Shown: positions 31,312 to 41,135, counted from the first letter of the stretch. The stretch is 46,559 bases of DNA from Ruminococcus sp. (GCA_014799805.1 JAAVHJ010000011.1:37378-83936); one strand, 5' to 3'. Notes: generated by a model from the letters alone, not told the origin. Numbers and translations: made by a program.

Positions 31312-33945
31312 ATGCAGTGGAAAGGATTAAATGAACTGCGTGAGCAGTATTTATCTTTTTTTGAAAGTAAGAATCATACCAGAATGGCAAGTGCGTCTCT
31401 TGTTCCACAAGGAGATAAAAGCTTGTTATTAATTAATTCAGGTATGGCACCGTTAAAAAAATTTTTTCTTGGACAAGCAGTCCCGCCTAATAAACGTGTG
31501 ACAACTTGTCAAAAATGTATCAGAACGCCTGATATTGAAAATGTTGGTAAAACTGCCAGACATGGAACTTATTTTGAAATGCTGGGTAATTTTTCTTTTG
31601 GGGATTATTTCAAGCGTGAGGCGATTCAATGGGCTTGGGAATTTTTCACTGAAGTATTAGAAATGCCAAAAGAATTATTGCATTGTTCTGTATTTCAAGA
31701 TGATGATGAAGCTTATGATATCTGGACAAAAGAAATCGGTGTTGACCCATCTCATATGGTTCGCATGGGCAGAGAAGATAATTTCTGGGAGCATGGTACA
31801 GGTCCTTGTGGTCCCTGTTCAGAAATTTATTTTGACAGAGGGGCAGACAAAGGCTGTGGAAAACCTGATTGTCATGTTGGCTGTGAATGTGACAGATATG
31901 TCGAAGTCTGGAATTTAGTATTTAGTCAGTTTGACAGTGACGGCAATGGCAATTATACAGAAATGGAGCATAAAAATATTGATACAGGTATGGGATTAGA
32001 ACGTTTAGCTTGTGTCATGCAGGGTGTAGATAATTTATTTGAAGTTGACACTGTGCAGAATATTATGAAACATATTTCTAATATTGCGAATATAAATTAT
32101 CATGAAAATCATAATACAGATGTTTCTCTAAGAGTAATTACAGACCATATTCGTTCTACGACTTTTATGGTTGGTGATGGTGTGTTGCCATCTAATGAGG
32201 GCAGAGGCTATGTATTACGGCGTTTGTTAAGACGTGCTGCACGTCATGGACGTATGATAGGCATTAAAGGGACTTTCCTGCATGAAGTCTGTGATACAGT
32301 GATTCAGGAAAATCAATCAGCTTATCCTGAGCTCGCTGAAAAAAGAAATTATATCAAAAAAATTATTAAAGTCGAAGAAGAGGCTTTTGCAAAGACAATT
32401 GATAATGGCATGGAATTATTATCAGATATTATGGATAAAGCAGAAACTAATATATTATCTGGTGAAGATGTATTTAAATTAAGTGATACTTATGGATTTC
32501 CGTTTGATTTGACAGTAGAAATTGCAGGAGAAAAAGGTTTCACTGTTGATGAAGAAGGTTATCGTGCTTTAGTGAAAAAACAGCGTGAAACCGCAAAAGC
32601 AGATTATGCTTCAAAAGCTAGTTCTTCATGGGCGGATGATAGTATTAAATTAGAATTGCCAAAGACAAAATTTATTGGCTATGATAATTATGAAACATCT
32701 GCAAATGTCTTAGCAATTTTGCAAAATAGCGAATTTGTACAGGCAATTTCAGAAAATGATTCTGCTGTGATTGTATTAGATACAACACCATTTTATGCTG
32801 AAAGTGGTGGACAAGTAGCTGACCATGGTAAAATAATAACACAAGATTCTGTATTTAAAGTAACAGCTGTTACCAAAGACGAAGATGGACACTATTTGCA
32901 TTTTGGTACTATGGATCAAGGTGTATTAGAAGTAAATTCTTTTGTCAATGCGAAAATTTGCAAGAAATTTAGAAATAATGTCATGAGAAATCACACTGTA
33001 GCACATTTATTGCAATCTGCACTTCGTCAAGTATTAGGTGATCATGTACATCAGGCAGGTCAGCTTGTCAATCAAAAAGCTTGTCGTTTCGACTTTTCGC
33101 ATTTTAATGCTATGACAAGTGCTGAAATTCAACAAGTTGAAAATTTAGTGAATCAGTGGATTTTACAAGCGATACCTGTAGAAATTAATGAAATGCCAAT
33201 TGAAGAAGCTAGAAAATTAGGAGCAATGGCTTTATTTGGCGAAAAATATGGCGATGTTGTCAGAGTTGTAAAAGCTGGTGATGTATCAATCGAATTCTGT
33301 GGTGGTACACATGTTAAAAATACTGCAAATATTGGCTTGTTTAGAATTATTTCAGAAAGTTCTGTTGCCTCTGGCGTTCGCAGAATTGAAGCTGTTACTG
33401 GTGAGGGTGTATTAAATTTATTAAATCAGTTACAAGGCTTAATTCAGGAAAGTGCTAAAAATTTGAAATTAAATAATACAGCAGATTTGCCTGCAAAATG
33501 TCTAGCATTGACAGTACAATTAAAAGAATCTGAAAAAACTGTTGAAACATTACGGCAAAAAATGGCAGGTAGTGCAATTGATGATATTCTAAAACAAGCA
33601 AAAGAATATCAGGGCATACAGATTGTTGCATCAAAAGTACAGGGTGCAGGAGCTGATTTGCTACGTAAAATGGGTGACCAGATAAAAAATAAAACTGTAG
33701 ATAAGGCATTCGTTGTTGTATTAGCAGGCGTTGGAGCTGAAAAAGGACAGTTATATTGCATTTGTACAAAAAATGCAATTGCAAAAGGTATGCATGCAGG
33801 CAAAATTGTTCAGAAAATTGCTATGCTGACACAGGGCAAAGGTGGCGGTCGTCCAGATAATGCAATGGCAGGTATTGGAACATTAGAATTGCTTGATACT
33901 GCATTGCAGGAATTAGAAGCTGTGATTGCTGAATTTGTAAAATAA
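31312..33945 (+). CDS. alaS: Alanyl-tRNA synthetase
   Basis: An 877-residue class II synthetase. The catalytic core begins LNELREQYLSFFESKNHTR and contains GTYFEMLGNFSFGDYFKREA. The tRNA-recognition domain is followed by an editing domain with zinc ligands HTVAHLL and FCGGTHV, and a C-Ala domain ends in GKGGGRPDNAMAG. It charges tRNA-Ala and clears mischarged Ser and Gly. It is the first gene of a long plus-strand run reaching the DHHW gene. The length is normal for the family. Confidence 0.97.
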   Translation: MQWKGLNELREQYLSFFESKNHTRMASASLVPQGDKSLLLINSGMAPLKKFFLGQAVPPNKRVTTCQKCIRTPDIENVGKTARHGTYFEMLGNFSFGDYFKREAIQWAWEFFTEVLEMPKELLHCSVFQDDDEAYDIWTKEIGVDPSHMVRMGREDNFWEHGTGPCGPCSEIYFDRGADKGCGKPDCHVGCECDRYVEVWNLVFSQFDSDGNGNYTEMEHKNIDTGMGLERLACVMQGVDNLFEVDTVQNIMKHISNIANINYHENHNTDVSLRVITDHIRSTTFMVGDGVLPSNEGRGYVLRRLLRRAARHGRMIGIKGTFLHEVCDTVIQENQSAYPELAEKRNYIKKIIKVEEEAFAKTIDNGMELLSDIMDKAETNILSGEDVFKLSDTYGFPFDLTVEIAGEKGFTVDEEGYRALVKKQRETAKADYASKASSSWADDSIKLELPKTKFIGYDNYETSANVLAILQNSEFVQAISENDSAVIVLDTTPFYAESGGQVADHGKIITQDSVFKVTAVTKDEDGHYLHFGTMDQGVLEVNSFVNAKICKKFRNNVMRNHTVAHLLQSALRQVLGDHVHQAGQLVNQKACRFDFSHFNAMTSAEIQQVENLVNQWILQAIPVEINEMPIEEARKLGAMALFGEKYGDVVRVVKAGDVSIEFCGGTHVKNTANIGLFRIISESSVASGVRRIEAVTGEGVLNLLNQLQGLIQESAKNLKLNNTADLPAKCLALTVQLKESEKTVETLRQKMAGSAIDDILKQAKEYQGIQIVASKVQGAGADLLRKMGDQIKNKTVDKAFVVVLAGVGAEKGQLYCICTKNAIAKGMHAGKIVQKIAMLTQGKGGGRPDNAMAGIGTLELLDTALQELEAVIAEFVK

Positions 33946-33972
33946 TTATTTTAAATAAAAAGGAGAATTTTT

Positions 33973-34326
33973 ATGATGAATCAAGATTGCTTGTTCTGTA
34001 AGATTATTGCAGGGAAAATTCCCTCTGCAAAAGTCTATGAAGATGAGCTTGTATATGCATTTAAAGATATTACCCCAATTGCTCCTGTGCATTATTTATT
34101 TGTGCCGAAAACACATATTTGCTGTGCAAAAAAAATTAATGCTGAAAATTCTAATTATATAGCTAGTATTTTTGAGGCTATTGCAAAAGTTGCTGAAAAT
34201 GAAAATTTAGATAGCTATCGTGTGATTAATAACTGTGGTGAAGATGCTGGGCAAAGTGTCATGCATTTGCATTTTCATATGGTTGCAGGTAAAAAAATGG
34301 GCTGGGGTGAGCAATCTCTCGGTTGA
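33973..34326 (+). CDS. HIT-family (histidine triad) nucleotide-binding protein
   Basis: A 117-residue HINT-type protein. CLFCKIIAGKIPSAKVYED at the start and the histidine triad MHLHFHMVAG at the end are diagnostic. HINT proteins are purine nucleoside phosphoramidases, often able to hydrolyse aminoacyl-adenylates, which fits its position just after alaS. AAGGAG lies eight bases before the ATG. Confidence 0.95.
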   Translation: MMNQDCLFCKIIAGKIPSAKVYEDELVYAFKDITPIAPVHYLFVPKTHICCAKKINAENSNYIASIFEAIAKVAENENLDSYRVINNCGEDAGQSVMHLHFHMVAGKKMGWGEQSLG

Positions 34327-34337
34327 GGAGTGTTAAC

Positions 34338-34901
34338 ATGACTGAATTTTACGAAATGCAAATTGCAGGGCTTACAAGAAAATTAAAAAAATGTCCTGTG
34401 AATGAGAATTTAGAAATTGGTGCTTTTATCATGTTTTCTGATATAGAAATCACTGTGAAAAGTGCAGAGGCTTTGCTTGCAAAGGCTCCAGAATTTGATG
34501 TTTTATTAACAGCAGAAAGCAAGGGTATTCCGTTAGCATATGAAATGGCAAGACAAAGTGGCAAAAATTATGTTGTTGCCAGAAAATCTGTAAAATTATA
34601 TATGCAAGATGTTGTTTCTGTTGCTGTTAAATCTATTACGACGGAACAAGAACAAGTATTATATCTTGATGGTGAAAAAGCAGATTTATTAAAAAATAAA
34701 AAAGTGCTGATTATAGATGATGTAATTAGCACAGGCGAATCACTTAGAGCTTTAGAATATTTAGTAAAAAAAGCAAATGGTATTGTTGCAGGGAAAACTG
34801 CTGTACTTGCTGAGGGTGATGCTTCTGAAAGAAATGATATTATTTTTCTTGAAAAATTGCCGTTGTTTTTTAAAAATTCAGATTTAAATTTATCAGAATG
34901 A
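34338..34901 (+). CDS. Phosphoribosyltransferase (adenine PRT-like)
   Basis: A 187-residue type I phosphoribosyltransferase. The PRPP-binding loop is VLIIDDVISTGESL (about 123-136), preceded by LLTAESKGIPLAYEMAR and the flexible loop KSVKLYM. The layout resembles adenine or xanthine phosphoribosyltransferases, but the base specificity cannot be assigned. ATG 34338 has GAGGAG seven bases upstream; a TTG at 34323 lacks a site. It overlaps comEC by ATGA. Confidence 0.85.
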   Translation: MTEFYEMQIAGLTRKLKKCPVNENLEIGAFIMFSDIEITVKSAEALLAKAPEFDVLLTAESKGIPLAYEMARQSGKNYVVARKSVKLYMQDVVSVAVKSITTEQEQVLYLDGEKADLLKNKKVLIIDDVISTGESLRALEYLVKKANGIVAGKTAVLAEGDASERNDIIFLEKLPLFFKNSDLNLSE

Positions 34902-36952
34902 AACGACCTGCTATTTATATTGGATTTTCTTATATATTGGGATTAGTGATAGCATTATTAATAACAGAACAGCTAAGAATCATTGCCTGTGTGATGATAC
35001 TGGTATTGCCAACAGGTCTGTTATTGATAAATAGAAATATCTGGAAATATGTAGTATTCAGCACGCTGTCATGTGTGATAGCGTGCTGTAGCTATTGGCA
35101 CTGTGAAATTATGACAATTCAAAAGCAAGTAAATTATATTGGACAAAAAGTTATTTTTACTGGAAATATTATTAGTCAAGTAGTTTATGATTCTGGTTAT
35201 GCAGAATATATTTTAAAAGGCTATTTTCAGGATAGTGATATTACGGCAAATGTAAAATTATATTACGAAAATCAAGAATTAAATTATCATGATGAAATGG
35301 TAATTTCAGGTGTGCCAGAAAAAATTCAGGGAAATTATATTTTTGATAGTGAAGCATATTATCAGGCAAAACAAGTTTTTTTAGAATTTGATGCCATAAC
35401 AGAAATTTTAGAAATTAATGTTTCAGAATCTCAAACGCTTAAAAGTAAAATTTATCATTGGCGTGCGAATATGACAGAAAAAATTTTATCATGCATGGAT
35501 AGTGAATCAGGAGCTATGTTGACAGGCATGTTATTTGGTGATAAATCTGGCATGAGCCGTGCGACGAAAAAAGCTTTGTATCGCACAGGAATTGGACATA
35601 TTTTAGCTGTTTCAGGATTGCATTTAGATTTTCTTGCAGGTTGTTTGTTATTGTTATTAAAAAAATGCAAAGCAGGCAGGAAATTAAGTTTTATGATAAT
35701 TGCAGTTGTCTGTAGTGGATTTGTTCTCTGTGCAGGTGAAACGGTTTCTGTGAAACGTGCCTGTATTATGATTTTACTTTCACAAAGTGCAAAAGTTGTT
35801 TTTCGGGAAGCCGATAATTTAAATAATTTGGCAATTGCAATGCTGATTTTAGGCATTGAAAATCCATTTGTGATATATCATTCTGGATTCTGGTTATCAT
35901 GTGCAGGTGCATTGGGAATTGGTGTTGTTGCTAATTTTATGACTGAAAAAATTAAAAATAAGATTTTTAAAAATTTATTAGCGTTCTGTTGGGTATTTGT
36001 GATTGTATTGCCAGTCAGTGCTTTTTATTTCAGAGAAATTTCTTTGATTTCGCCGTTCAGTAATTTATTACTTGTGCCAATTTGTATGTTAAGTTTAATC
36101 GCAGGCTTTGTTGCAATTATTTTTGGTTGTCATGGAATTATCGCTGAATTGTGTTTATCTGTAGCAAATACATTAAATGGATTTATAATTGAAATTTCTG
36201 ATAAATTAGCAAATATTTCTTACACACATGCAAGTACTGACAGCGAAATATTATTATTTTTATTACTATCTGGTGTAATACTAGTAATTTTATGTCAAAT
36301 ATGTTTTAAAAATAAAAAAATCACAAGTTTTTCTGTTATGACTGCTTTAGGCATGACATGTATTTTTGTTTCGATAGAAACTATATTACAGGCACAGAAT
36401 TTGAACATTGCTGTTTTAGGAAGTGGCAAAAATTGTGTGATTGCTGTAACGAAAGGCACAGATGCTTTAGTAATTGATTTCTCAGGTTATCAAAATGCAA
36501 ATTATGCGTCCGTGTATCTGGAAGAAAAAGGCGTTGAAAATTTACAAGCTTTATATTTCTGCAATCCCAAAGAAAATAGTATCACAAATTATAAAAAATA
36601 TTTGCATTATCCAAAAATTGAAAAAATATATTTGCTGGAAGAGTTAGAAAAGAAAGAATTATTATTTCATGGAGCATTAGTAGTAATTGAAAATGATAAA
36701 TTAAAAATAGAATATGAAGATAAAATTTTTATTTGTACCAGTGAAAAGAAAGTATTTTCTGAAAATCCAGATATTTTAGTAATTCATGGGAAAAGTGAAA
36801 ATGTACAGCCTGATTGTGGCATATCAATCATTTTAGATGAAAATAGCTGTTATGAAAAAAATAATACTAGCTATATTGGTGAAAATAATCTGGAAATTGT
36901 AATTGCAGAAAATAGTAAATGTCAAGTAAGGAGATTATATGGTGGTTCTTGA
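34898..36952 (+). CDS. comEC: ComEC/Rec2-family membrane protein with degenerate C-terminal domain
   Basis: A 684-residue membrane protein. Two N-terminal helices and an OB-like region (KVIFTGNIISQVVYDSGYAE) precede the Competence domain with about eight helices (GMLFGDKSGMSRATKKALYR, GIGHILAVSGLHLDFLAG, FVLCAGETVSVKRACIM). ComEC forms the channel for single-stranded DNA in transformation. The last 200 residues match the position of the metallo-beta-lactamase domain (IAVLGSGKNCVIAVTKGTDA) but lack the THxDxDH metal motif; the equivalent stretch reads YFCNPKENSI. It overlaps the phosphoribosyltransferase and holA genes. Channel function may remain while nuclease activity is likely lost. Confidence 0.88.
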   Translation: MKRPAIYIGFSYILGLVIALLITEQLRIIACVMILVLPTGLLLINRNIWKYVVFSTLSCVIACCSYWHCEIMTIQKQVNYIGQKVIFTGNIISQVVYDSGYAEYILKGYFQDSDITANVKLYYENQELNYHDEMVISGVPEKIQGNYIFDSEAYYQAKQVFLEFDAITEILEINVSESQTLKSKIYHWRANMTEKILSCMDSESGAMLTGMLFGDKSGMSRATKKALYRTGIGHILAVSGLHLDFLAGCLLLLLKKCKAGRKLSFMIIAVVCSGFVLCAGETVSVKRACIMILLSQSAKVVFREADNLNNLAIAMLILGIENPFVIYHSGFWLSCAGALGIGVVANFMTEKIKNKIFKNLLAFCWVFVIVLPVSAFYFREISLISPFSNLLLVPICMLSLIAGFVAIIFGCHGIIAELCLSVANTLNGFIIEISDKLANISYTHASTDSEILLFLLLSGVILVILCQICFKNKKITSFSVMTALGMTCIFVSIETILQAQNLNIAVLGSGKNCVIAVTKGTDALVIDFSGYQNANYASVYLEEKGVENLQALYFCNPKENSITNYKKYLHYPKIEKIYLLEELEKKELLFHGALVVIENDKLKIEYEDKIFICTSEKKVFSENPDILVIHGKSENVQPDCGISIILDENSCYEKNNTSYIGENNLEIVIAENSKCQVRRLYGGS

Positions 36953-37979
36953 TGTCAAAAATTTGCGTGAGCAAATAAAAAATAAACTTGCAAATTTATA
37001 TTATTTTTATGGTAGTGATATTTTAACTGTAGAAGATTGTGTAAAAAAATTGATAAAAGCTGTGGGCGGTTCAGAAAATATTGTGAAATTAGATGGTCAG
37101 AATCTTGATTTCAATCAGCTTACAGAAGAAATAGAATTATGTCCTATGTTTGCGGAATATAATTGCATTTATATTCATGATTGTAATATGGATAATTTAA
37201 AAGAATCTGAACGAAAAATTTTGCTGGAAATTGTTAAAAAAATTCCCGAACAAACTGTCGTATTATTTGCTGTCACTGGATTTGATATTTATGGGGGAAA
37301 AACTGGTAAAAATAAAAAGCCTACTGTGCAAAATAAAAAATTAATTGATGCAATTGCAAAAAGTAATTATGGTATTGTCTGCTGTGCAAAGACAAAAAAT
37401 GTTTCACAGCTCGCAACAGAAATTGTTTCTAAAGTAAAAAAACAAGGCTGTATGATTGAGCGTAATGCCGCACAGTTATTAGCAATGCAATGTAATTGTC
37501 AGAGCTTATTAATTCAACAGGAAATTGATAAGCTTTGTGCTTTTGCCAATGGTGGAGTAATTACAGAGCAAGTGTTAAAAGATATGGTTGTGCCACAGTT
37601 AGAGGCAACAGTTTATATGCTGACAAATGCAGTTTTAAAATATAAAACAGCAGATGCCATGCATGCAATGAAGGATTTATTAGCTTTACAAATGGAAATG
37701 CCGTATCTGATGGCAATTATTTCTAATCATTTTATAGATATTCAAAGGGCTTGTCTGGCAAGACAGAATCAAAAAACTGTACAAGATGTTATGCATGATT
37801 TTAATTATAAATTTAGTTTTGCAGTAGAAAATTATTTCAGAGACAGTATGAATCAATCTTTGGAACATATTGCAATGTGTTTGAATTTGCTTTGCAATGC
37901 TCAAGCAAAAATGTATTCTGGTGTAGCAGATAACAGAGTATTATTTGAGAAAACTGTAATTGAAATGCTAAAGAGGTGA
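36939..37979 (+). CDS. holA: DNA polymerase III delta subunit
   Basis: A 346-residue clamp-loader subunit that opens the beta clamp. LANLYYFYGSDILTVEDCVK marks the N-terminal AAA-like fold, and the conserved mid-region (LLIQQEIDKLCAFANGG) and C-terminal collar domain are present. AAGGAG lies four bases before the ATG, inside the end of comEC (14-nt overlap). comEC-holA adjacency is common in Bacillota and supports both calls. Confidence 0.9.
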   Translation: MVVLDVKNLREQIKNKLANLYYFYGSDILTVEDCVKKLIKAVGGSENIVKLDGQNLDFNQLTEEIELCPMFAEYNCIYIHDCNMDNLKESERKILLEIVKKIPEQTVVLFAVTGFDIYGGKTGKNKKPTVQNKKLIDAIAKSNYGIVCCAKTKNVSQLATEIVSKVKKQGCMIERNAAQLLAMQCNCQSLLIQQEIDKLCAFANGGVITEQVLKDMVVPQLEATVYMLTNAVLKYKTADAMHAMKDLLALQMEMPYLMAIISNHFIDIQRACLARQNQKTVQDVMHDFNYKFSFAVENYFRDSMNQSLEHIAMCLNLLCNAQAKMYSGVADNRVLFEKTVIEMLKR

Positions 37980-37985
37980 TGAATT

Positions 37986-38567
37986 TTGCTCCAGATTAAA
38001 CAGGCTATTATTGTTGAGGGAAAATATGATAAAATTAAACTTGCATCTCTGGTAAAAGCTGTGATTATTCAGACAAATGGATTTCAGATTTATAAAAATC
38101 AGGAATTACTGGAATTAATCAGATATTATGCAAATACAACTGGAATTTTAATTTTAACAGATTCAGATAGGGCAGGTTTTCAAATCAGAAATTATATCAA
38201 AGGAGCTGTTACGAAAGGTAATATTAAAAATATTTATATTCCTGATATTTTTGGAAAAGAAAAACGTAAAAATAAGCCATCAGCTGAAGGAAAATTAGGC
38301 GTTGAGGGAATGGAAACTGAAATTTTGCGGGAAGCATTTCAAAAAGCAGGTGTTCTCACAGAAGAAAAAATATCTGGTGAGATTATCACCAAAACAGATT
38401 TATATCTTGCAGGATTAAACGGTACACAAAATAGTGCATTAAAACGCCGTGAATTGCAGGAAAAATTAAATTTGCCAAAATTATTATCTGCAACTGGCTT
38501 ATTAGAAGTGTTAAATGCTATGATGACAAAAGAAGATTTCTGGAATATGCTAAAAGAGGATAAATAA
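37986..38567 (+). CDS. rnmV: Ribonuclease M5 (Toprim nuclease, 5S rRNA maturation)
   Basis: A 193-residue RNase M5-type protein. The Toprim domain is clear: AIIVEGKYDKIKLA with the catalytic Glu, then ILILTDSDRAGFQIRNYI with the DxD pair. A C-terminal DUF4093 region (LAGLNGTQNSALKRRELQ) follows. RNase M5 trims 5S rRNA precursors. It uses TTG 37986 with GAGGTGAT upstream and starts 7 nt after holA. Confidence 0.88.
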   Translation: MLQIKQAIIVEGKYDKIKLASLVKAVIIQTNGFQIYKNQELLELIRYYANTTGILILTDSDRAGFQIRNYIKGAVTKGNIKNIYIPDIFGKEKRKNKPSAEGKLGVEGMETEILREAFQKAGVLTEEKISGEIITKTDLYLAGLNGTQNSALKRRELQEKLNLPKLLSATGLLEVLNAMMTKEDFWNMLKEDK

Positions 38568-38568
38568 T

Positions 38569-39939
38569 ATGCAGTTAGCGTCTTTGAGTTTTTTATTATT
38601 AGGATTGCCTTTGTTATTATTAATTTATTATTGTATTCCCGCAAAGGGCAAACAGATTTATTTATTATTCAGCAGTTTGTTATTATATAGCTGGGGAAGC
38701 TGGTTAAAATTATTTTATCTGGCAGGATTTATTTTTTATGATTATATAATAGGGCTTGTCATTGGAAAATATAAGCGAAAAAAAATAATATGCAGTAATA
38801 TATTGTTATGTTCTGTAATATTGCAAGTTGCCGAAATGGTCTGGATTAGAAGCATTATGCAAATGTATGAAGATGTTATGTTTTTAATTGGTATTGCTGT
38901 GTGTACATTACAAGGGCTGGGCTATTTAATTAATATTTATAGAAATAAATATCCCGCAGAAGTGAATTTTATTCGTTTGGGTGTTTATTTTGTGATGTTT
39001 CCTATTTTATTAGCAGGTCCTGTATTTTCGTATGAAGCATATCTAAAACAGTTAGAATATAGAAAATTAAATATTATTGCATTAAGTGATGGATTAAGTT
39101 TATTTATCAGAGGATTAGCACAAAAAGTTATTCTTGCAAATACGTTCGGGTATATTTTTAAAGAATTAAAACAAATTTCCCCTGACTATATGAGTATGCT
39201 CACAGCATGGCTGATAACAATTGTATTTTCTATGTATTTATATTTTGAATTACTCAGCTATTCTGAAATGGCTAGAGGTCTTGGGAAATGTTTTGGCTAT
39301 GAATTGCCGAAAAATTTCAGTCATCCGTTTTTTACGTCAAGTATTACAGCATTTATTCAAAGTTGGAATATTACACTTGTATTATGGTTTCAAGATAATT
39401 TTATGAATTTCCTGTTTCCTCAAAATAAAAATAATAATAAATGGAAATATTTTCTTGGCTTAATCATAATGGGTATATTAATTGGTTCATGGTATGGTGT
39501 AAAATTACAGTTTTTAGTATGGGGATTTTTAATGGGTGTTTTATTAGTGCTGGATAAATTAGTAATAGAAAAATTTATTCGGAAAAGATATATTTTCGGG
39601 TTGCTTTATACAGGAATTTTATTGCAATTTTTATGGGTTTTATTTTTCGCAGATAATCTGAAAGAAACTGTCTTGTATTGGAAGGCAATGCTTGGGTTCT
39701 TTAATGGAATTACGGATAGTAATGGAACTTATTTTTTTATGTCTTATATTGGATTATTATTAATTGGTTTTTATGTCGCAACAGATTTATTCAGAAATAT
39801 TGCAGAACGGTTTACTTCTGCAAAAATCGGACAAAAGTTTGTATTATTTACACCTGTTTTTCAAGGAATATTATTAATATTCTGTATTGCCTTTATGTTG
39901 TATGGTGAACAAAATAGTATGCTATGGCTTTGTATTTAA
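38569..39939 (+). CDS. MBOAT-family (AlgI/DltB-like) membrane protein lacking catalytic histidines
   Basis: A 456-residue protein with about eleven membrane helices and the MBOAT layout: TLQGLGYLINIYRNKYPAEV, then MFPILLAGPVFSYEAYLKQL, then LFIRGLAQKVILAN. MBOAT proteins pass acyl groups across the membrane for O-acylation of cell-surface polymers. The usual WHISL, WHG and YHG histidines are here Asn267 (WNITL), Tyr309 (SWYG) and Met322 (FLMG), so catalysis is doubtful. It is followed 35 nt later by a DHHW protein, the normal partner. It could be an acyl-lipid flippase or scaffold, or a decayed gene; the frame is fully open. Confidence 0.82.
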   Translation: MQLASLSFLLLGLPLLLLIYYCIPAKGKQIYLLFSSLLLYSWGSWLKLFYLAGFIFYDYIIGLVIGKYKRKKIICSNILLCSVILQVAEMVWIRSIMQMYEDVMFLIGIAVCTLQGLGYLINIYRNKYPAEVNFIRLGVYFVMFPILLAGPVFSYEAYLKQLEYRKLNIIALSDGLSLFIRGLAQKVILANTFGYIFKELKQISPDYMSMLTAWLITIVFSMYLYFELLSYSEMARGLGKCFGYELPKNFSHPFFTSSITAFIQSWNITLVLWFQDNFMNFLFPQNKNNNKWKYFLGLIIMGILIGSWYGVKLQFLVWGFLMGVLLVLDKLVIEKFIRKRYIFGLLYTGILLQFLWVLFFADNLKETVLYWKAMLGFFNGITDSNGTYFFMSYIGLLLIGFYVATDLFRNIAERFTSAKIGQKFVLFTPVFQGILLIFCIAFMLYGEQNSMLWLCI

Positions 39940-39974
39940 AATTTAAAATTTAAGAATTAAAAGGAGCTGTTGCT

Positions 39975-41099
39975 ATGAAGCAGTTAAGTAAATATAAGAA
40001 GAAAAAGCATAAATTATATTATAGAATGTTATTGAATATTTTTCTTGTTTATTTTATTATACTTGCGGAAACTGTCTGGAATTTTAAAGATAAAAATTTA
40101 GAATTTCCTAAGCCGTCTTGGCAAAGTTTTATCAATGGCACATGGAATTCTGAATTAGAAGCATATTTAGAAGAAAATATTGGGTTTCATGATGTATTAT
40201 TTCAAGTGAAAAATCAGGTAAATTTATTAATCGGCGAAAAAATGATTCAAAATGTTTATATTACAAAACAGGGATTAATGGAAAAAGTAGTTTCTGATGT
40301 GAAACCAAATGCAGATATGATTAATAATTATTATAATTATAGTAATATTTCTGTACCGATTTATTTTATTCTTGTACCAACAGCTTCGGCTATTTATGAA
40401 AGCAATCTTCCAGCAAATGCTTTAAATTCTAATCAGGAAAGCTTTATTAAAGCCGTTTATGCGGATACAGAAAATGGGATTCGTTGTATTGATACGTATC
40501 ATGTGTTGAATTCTCTGAAAGATAATTATATTTATTATAGAACAGATTCTCATTGGACAAGTTATGGTGCTTATTATATTTATCAGTCTGCTATTCAGAA
40601 AATGGGCTTTACACCTGTGTCATATCAGCGTTATGTGATTTCGCATTTAAGTATTGATTTTAAAGGTGATTTGTATGCCAAAACATTATATCATAATATA
40701 AAACCTGATATTTTAGATTGTTATTATTATGAAACAGGGGGGAAAATTACCAGTATACATGCTTATTATCAAAACGGCAATATACAAGAGCGTGAGAGCT
40801 TATACGATGAATCGGCTTTATATTCCAGTAATACTAATATGTATCAGTTTTATTTGGGTCAGCCTTGTGAAAAATTAATCATTCAGACTGATTTGAATAA
40901 TGGTAAAAAATTATTGTTATATAAAGACGATTTTGCAGATTGTATGATTCCATTTTTGATACAACATTACAGCGAAATTTGCGTTGTGAATTTAGAACAA
41001 ACTGGTGCGAATTTTGAATCTGTTGCGAATGTAGAAGATTATACACAAGTTTTGTTTTTATGCAGTGTGAAAAGTTGGCATGAATTAACAAGTGACTAA
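39975..41099 (+). CDS. DHHW-family (AlgX/AlgJ-like SGNH) extracytoplasmic protein
   Basis: A 374-residue protein with one N-terminal membrane anchor (YYRMLLNIFLVYFIILAETV) and an extracellular SGNH-like domain. ENIGFHDVLFQVKNQVNLL and YYRTDSHWTSYGAYYIYQ contain the conserved Asp191 and His193 of the DHHW/AlgX active site. The Ser block near the C-terminus, usually DSYAN, reads DDFAD (Asp319 in place of Ser). DHHW proteins act with MBOAT partners to O-acetylate exported polysaccharide. AAAAGGAG precedes the ATG. Its nucleophile appears lost, in parallel with the MBOAT histidines. Confidence 0.82.
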   Translation: MKQLSKYKKKKHKLYYRMLLNIFLVYFIILAETVWNFKDKNLEFPKPSWQSFINGTWNSELEAYLEENIGFHDVLFQVKNQVNLLIGEKMIQNVYITKQGLMEKVVSDVKPNADMINNYYNYSNISVPIYFILVPTASAIYESNLPANALNSNQESFIKAVYADTENGIRCIDTYHVLNSLKDNYIYYRTDSHWTSYGAYYIYQSAIQKMGFTPVSYQRYVISHLSIDFKGDLYAKTLYHNIKPDILDCYYYETGGKITSIHAYYQNGNIQERESLYDESALYSSNTNMYQFYLGQPCEKLIIQTDLNNGKKLLLYKDDFADCMIPFLIQHYSEICVVNLEQTGANFESVANVEDYTQVLFLCSVKSWHELTSD

Positions 41100-41135
41100 T
41101 GATTAAAATTTTAGTAATAAAAAATATAAAATTTA

